The translations under genes and the position numbers were made by a program. From contig JANQNL010000156.1 in the NCBI GenBank assembly GCA_028279585.1, forward strand, positions 1 to 52,311: a stretch of DNA of 52,311 nucleotides, in the 5' to 3' direction. Position 1 is the first letter of the stretch, and the number at the start of each line of letters is the position of its first letter. The notes beneath the pieces were generated by a model. The model worked only from the letters and a program-made list of their open reading frames with translations, was not told where the DNA came from and made no database searches. Source of the DNA: Thermoplasmatota archaeon. Lineage in GTDB: Archaea; Thermoplasmatota; Penumbrarchaeia; JANQNL01. Shown here piece after piece: positions 49,956 through 52,311 of the stretch.

Positions 49956-51981
49956 CTGAGGCACCCTCTTCGTTCTTGGTGGGGCAGTGCATGTTCACAC
50001 AGAACTCCCATGGGCGCTTTCCCCTTCTGATGAGGCGCACCAGTGGCGACCTGCAGGTCTCACAGACCTTGTCTGTGTAGACCAGCTTTCCCCTCTGTGG
50101 GAGCGGATAGGTGTTCTGGCACTGTGGTGAGTATGAGCAGCGGACATACCTCTTGCCCCACCTGGACTTGGTGGCATACATCTCGTGGCCGCAGCGGGGG
50201 CAGGCACCGACGATGTTCTGGGCGTAGAGGGCCTTTTTGATGTCCTCGCCGATCTTCTCCCTGTTCTTCTCAAGAGCGTCAAAGATCTTTTCCAGCATGT
50301 CCCTGGACTCGTTGACGACAGAGTCCTTGTCCTTGTTGCCCTGGGCGATCTCGTCCATGTCGTTCTCCAGGGTAGAGGTCATGTCAGGCTTGGTTATGAC
50401 GTTGGCATAGTTCTCGAGTGCTTCGACCACCGCGAACCCTGTAAGGGTTGGCTGTGGTGGGCTGTTCTCGATGTATCCTCGCTCGTAGAGCTTCTGGATG
50501 ATCTCGTGCCTTGTTGACTTGGTGCCAAGTCCGAGCTTGTCCATCTCCTGGATGAGGCTACCCTGTGTGTGCCTGTTCGGAGGCTTGGTCTCCTTGTCAA
50601 GCAGGTCAAGGGTGTTGATATCGAGTGTGTCGCCCTCCTCGAACGGTGGGAGGGTGGACTCCTTCTGCTGGAAGTAGTGGTAGAACTCCCTCCATCCTGG
50701 GACGATGAGAGTTGTTCCGGATGAGCTGAAGATCTCTCCGTTGATGTCGAACTCTGCTGTGACGACCTCGGACTCTGAAGGGTCTGCAAGGGTTGCCAGG
50801 AACCTCCTAACGATGAGCTCGTAGACCTTCCAATGGTCCTTGGAGATAGCTCCCTTGTCCACGCTTCCTACAGGGTGGATAGGAGGATGATCCGTAGAGG
50901 ACTTCTTACCCCTTGTGGGTTTGAGCTCCTTCTTCTTCTGGATCTTTTTGACAAGGTCCGAGAAGTCACCCTTTTCGAGCTCCTCGAGGATATCGCGAAG
51001 CTCAAGTGATGCTGGATAGACCGTGTTGTCCGTCCTTGGGTATGAGATGTATCCGTTGGTGTATAGGTCCTCGGCAATGGACATTGCCCTGGGGGCTGAC
51101 ACGCCAAGGGTGTTGACGGCGCGGAGGAACGCTGTGGTATCGAAAGGCGCAGGTGGCTGCTCCTTCTTCTTCTTCGTGTTCCTCTTGACGACCTTGGTAT
51201 TGGACTCGCCCTTGACCTTGTCGTAGGTGGATGTGGCCTGATCCTTCTTCCAGAACCTATCCTCCTTGTGCTTTGCCTGGAACTCTGCACCGTTGGTGCC
51301 GAGCTGGGCGATGATCTCCCAGTAAGGCTTTGGAATGAACGCCTTGATCTCCTTTTCCCTGTCGACCACGATGGCCAGGGTTGGTGACTGGACACGGCCC
51401 ACGGACAGGAAGTCCTTGCCTATCTGATCGGCGTTGATGGAGATGAACCTGGTGAGGGAAGCGCCCCATGCCAGGTCGATTATCTGTCTTGTCTCTGCAG
51501 AGTCAGAGAGGTTGTAATCTATCTCGGAAGGATTGTCGAAGGCCTCTGTGACCTCGGTCTTGGTCAGGGCTGAAAAGCGTGCCCTGGAGGCCTGGGCCTT
51601 GTCGTTCTTTTCCTCGACGATGTGGAGGCCTTCCACACCGATGAGCTCTCCTTCCCGGTCAAAGTCAGTGGCGATTATGACATCGTCGTGCTCTTTTGCA
51701 AGCTTGCGGAGCACGGTCACGATCCCGGAGGCCGTGATGTCCTTGATGGGTGGTACTGAGATAAGCTCCCTGGGGTCCACCTCACCCCACTGGTTGTACT
51801 TTCCAGGATAATCGAGGTTCAGGATGTGACCTCGCAGTCCGATGACGGCGAACTCCTCTTTTCCTTTGTTGAACCGGTAGACGGAGACCTTGTTCTGGAC
51901 CTCCTTTTTGTCCTTGGCCCCGGAAAGTATGTTTGCGATCCTTTTTGCAGCGTTGTCCTTTTCGCAGATTATCAGGGTCAT
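49948..51981 (-). CDS. topA: DNA topoisomerase I (type IA, archaeal)
   Basis: The 677-residue protein has the Toprim domain ('LIICEKDNAAKRIA', 'ATDFDREGELIG'), 'SVGRVQSPTLAIVVDRE', and the active site 'YISYPRTDN' with catalytic Tyr314. C-terminal zinc fingers follow: 'CPRCGHEMYATKSRWG...CSYSPQC' and 'CETCRSP...CVNMHCP'. It relaxes negative supercoils through a 5'-phosphotyrosine. It lacks a reverse gyrase helicase domain, which fits a non-hyperthermophile. ATG 51981 follows GGGTGGGA; a TTG four codons earlier is possible. A CTTAATAG box lies at about 52018-52025. It heads the five-gene minus-strand series. Confidence 0.96.
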   Translation of the reverse strand: MTLIICEKDNAAKRIANILSGAKDKKEVQNKVSVYRFNKGKEEFAVIGLRGHILNLDYPGKYNQWGEVDPRELISVPPIKDITASGIVTVLRKLAKEHDDVIIATDFDREGELIGVEGLHIVEEKNDKAQASRARFSALTKTEVTEAFDNPSEIDYNLSDSAETRQIIDLAWGASLTRFISINADQIGKDFLSVGRVQSPTLAIVVDREKEIKAFIPKPYWEIIAQLGTNGAEFQAKHKEDRFWKKDQATSTYDKVKGESNTKVVKRNTKKKKEQPPAPFDTTAFLRAVNTLGVSAPRAMSIAEDLYTNGYISYPRTDNTVYPASLELRDILEELEKGDFSDLVKKIQKKKELKPTRGKKSSTDHPPIHPVGSVDKGAISKDHWKVYELIVRRFLATLADPSESEVVTAEFDINGEIFSSSGTTLIVPGWREFYHYFQQKESTLPPFEEGDTLDINTLDLLDKETKPPNRHTQGSLIQEMDKLGLGTKSTRHEIIQKLYERGYIENSPPQPTLTGFAVVEALENYANVITKPDMTSTLENDMDEIAQGNKDKDSVVNESRDMLEKIFDALEKNREKIGEDIKKALYAQNIVGACPRCGHEMYATKSRWGKRYVRCSYSPQCQNTYPLPQRGKLVYTDKVCETCRSPLVRLIRRGKRPWEFCVNMHCPTKNEEGASDG

Positions 51982-52183
51982 GTTCCCACCCAAGAGTGGC
52001 CCCCATTAGGATATCCCTATTAAGTGTTTTCTGTTCCCATATTCACTATAATATAATAGGGCAGAAGAGAAGACCAAAGCCCAAAGACCCCACTAGCCAG
52101 TATTTTGCGAGCGAGCAGGTAAATTGGAGGTCAGTCGTTCCGGCCGACGGTTCGAATGGGCAATGGTGATATGAGAACCCGAG

Positions 52184-52229
52184 GCAAAAAAATGCGGCCG
52201 AAGGCCGCTTGTGGGGTCCTTGACCCCAC
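52184..52229 (-). terminator. Hairpins with T-run, end of a minus-strand unit beyond the window
   Basis: Read on the minus strand, GTGGGGTC-AAG-GACCCCAC (52211-52229) is followed by GCGGCC-TTC-GGCCGC (52194-52208) and then ATTTTTTT. This looks like an intrinsic terminator of a gene or RNA lying past 52311. The region 52030-52311 has no protein gene that I can support. Confidence 0.6.
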
Positions 52230-52257
52230 TGTTTGGATCGAACCTTTTCAAAGGTCC

Positions 52258-52285
52258 GGGGGGGAGGGTGGTGGGTTGGGGGGGA
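52258..52285 (-). repeat. C-rich (minus) / G-rich (plus) tract
   Basis: The plus strand has four or more G-runs within 28 bases and the segment is bounded by GGTCC and GGACC. It resembles the C-rich stretches that follow minus-strand stop codons at 4565-4594 and 34665-34696, so it is probably the 3' UTR of a gene beyond the window. G-quadruplex formation is possible. Confidence 0.45.
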
Positions 52286-52311
52286 CCGCGAATTTCCCCT
52301 TCAAGCCACTT

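Noticed and set aside
52100..52160. tRNA with T-loop GGTTCGAAT
   Set aside because: No matching T-stem, anticodon arm or acceptor stem can be formed around it.

Overview
The window looks like a chromosomal segment of a heterotrophic archaeon of the Thermoplasmatota, possibly close to marine benthic group D / Thermoprofundales. This placement is inferred. The signs are TATA boxes about 25 bases upstream of leaderless or short-leader genes, an archaeal PGK, an archaeal type IA topoisomerase, archaeal-type tRNAs, an archaeal PUA/PAPS-reductase-like/ferredoxin protein, and many secreted or membrane peptidases. Those peptidases are a clostripain (C11), a gingipain-like clan CD protein, a subtilisin, two PrsW proteins, a rhomboid and a JAMM domain. 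There is no sign of a provirus, transposase or CRISPR array.

Layout. 1-5.9 kb: a cell-surface beta-helix/PKD protein (cut by the window edge), a PrsW protease, UspA and an anchored exported protein. 6-11 kb: tRNA-Ser, then divergent gingipain-like and clostripain genes, the latter followed by an ABC ATPase. 11-22 kb: glycerate kinase, an aminotransferase, a secreted subtilisin, an MscS channel and five small zinc-ribbon proteins, several with Pro-rich or acidic low-complexity regions. 22-30 kb: uvrA, pgk, tRNA-Thr, a PAPS-reductase-family fusion and a GNAT enzyme. 30-34 kb: a four-gene operon hddA-gmhA-gmhB plus a TPR-JAMM fusion, pointing to heptose-containing surface glycans. 34-38 kb: a rhomboid, a 2-hydroxyacid dehydrogenase and an ABC-2-like permease. 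38-42 kb: an ArsR-like regulator divergent from a zinc uptake operon (znuA-znuC-znuB) that ends in a NikR-like regulator whose His ligands appear replaced by Cys. 42-46 kb: tRNA-Glu, membrane proteins and a second PrsW. 46-52 kb: a tightly packed minus-strand series topA-folP-capA-hutI-nudix.

The genes fit a protein- and amino-acid-degrading lifestyle. Exported peptidases, an aminotransferase, histidine catabolism (HutI) and a serine/glycerate route (hydroxyacid dehydrogenase, glycerate kinase, then lower glycolysis with PGK) could work together.

The most unusual signal is non-coding. A 92-nt element with two stacked hairpins occurs four times (5995, 26988, 42179 and 42335), always on the plus strand just beyond the 3' end of a minus-strand tRNA gene; all three tRNA genes in the window have one. 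The stems change in compensatory fashion, the first loop keeps its length (21-22 nt) and a few fixed bases but is otherwise hypervariable, and one copy has its own TATA box. A second, 51-nt hairpin family with a fixed 27-nt loop occurs twice (4514 and 34614), about 30 nt after minus-strand stop codons. A 153-bp palindrome covers the end of the ABC-2 permease gene. All these were found by eye; no folding program or database search was run.
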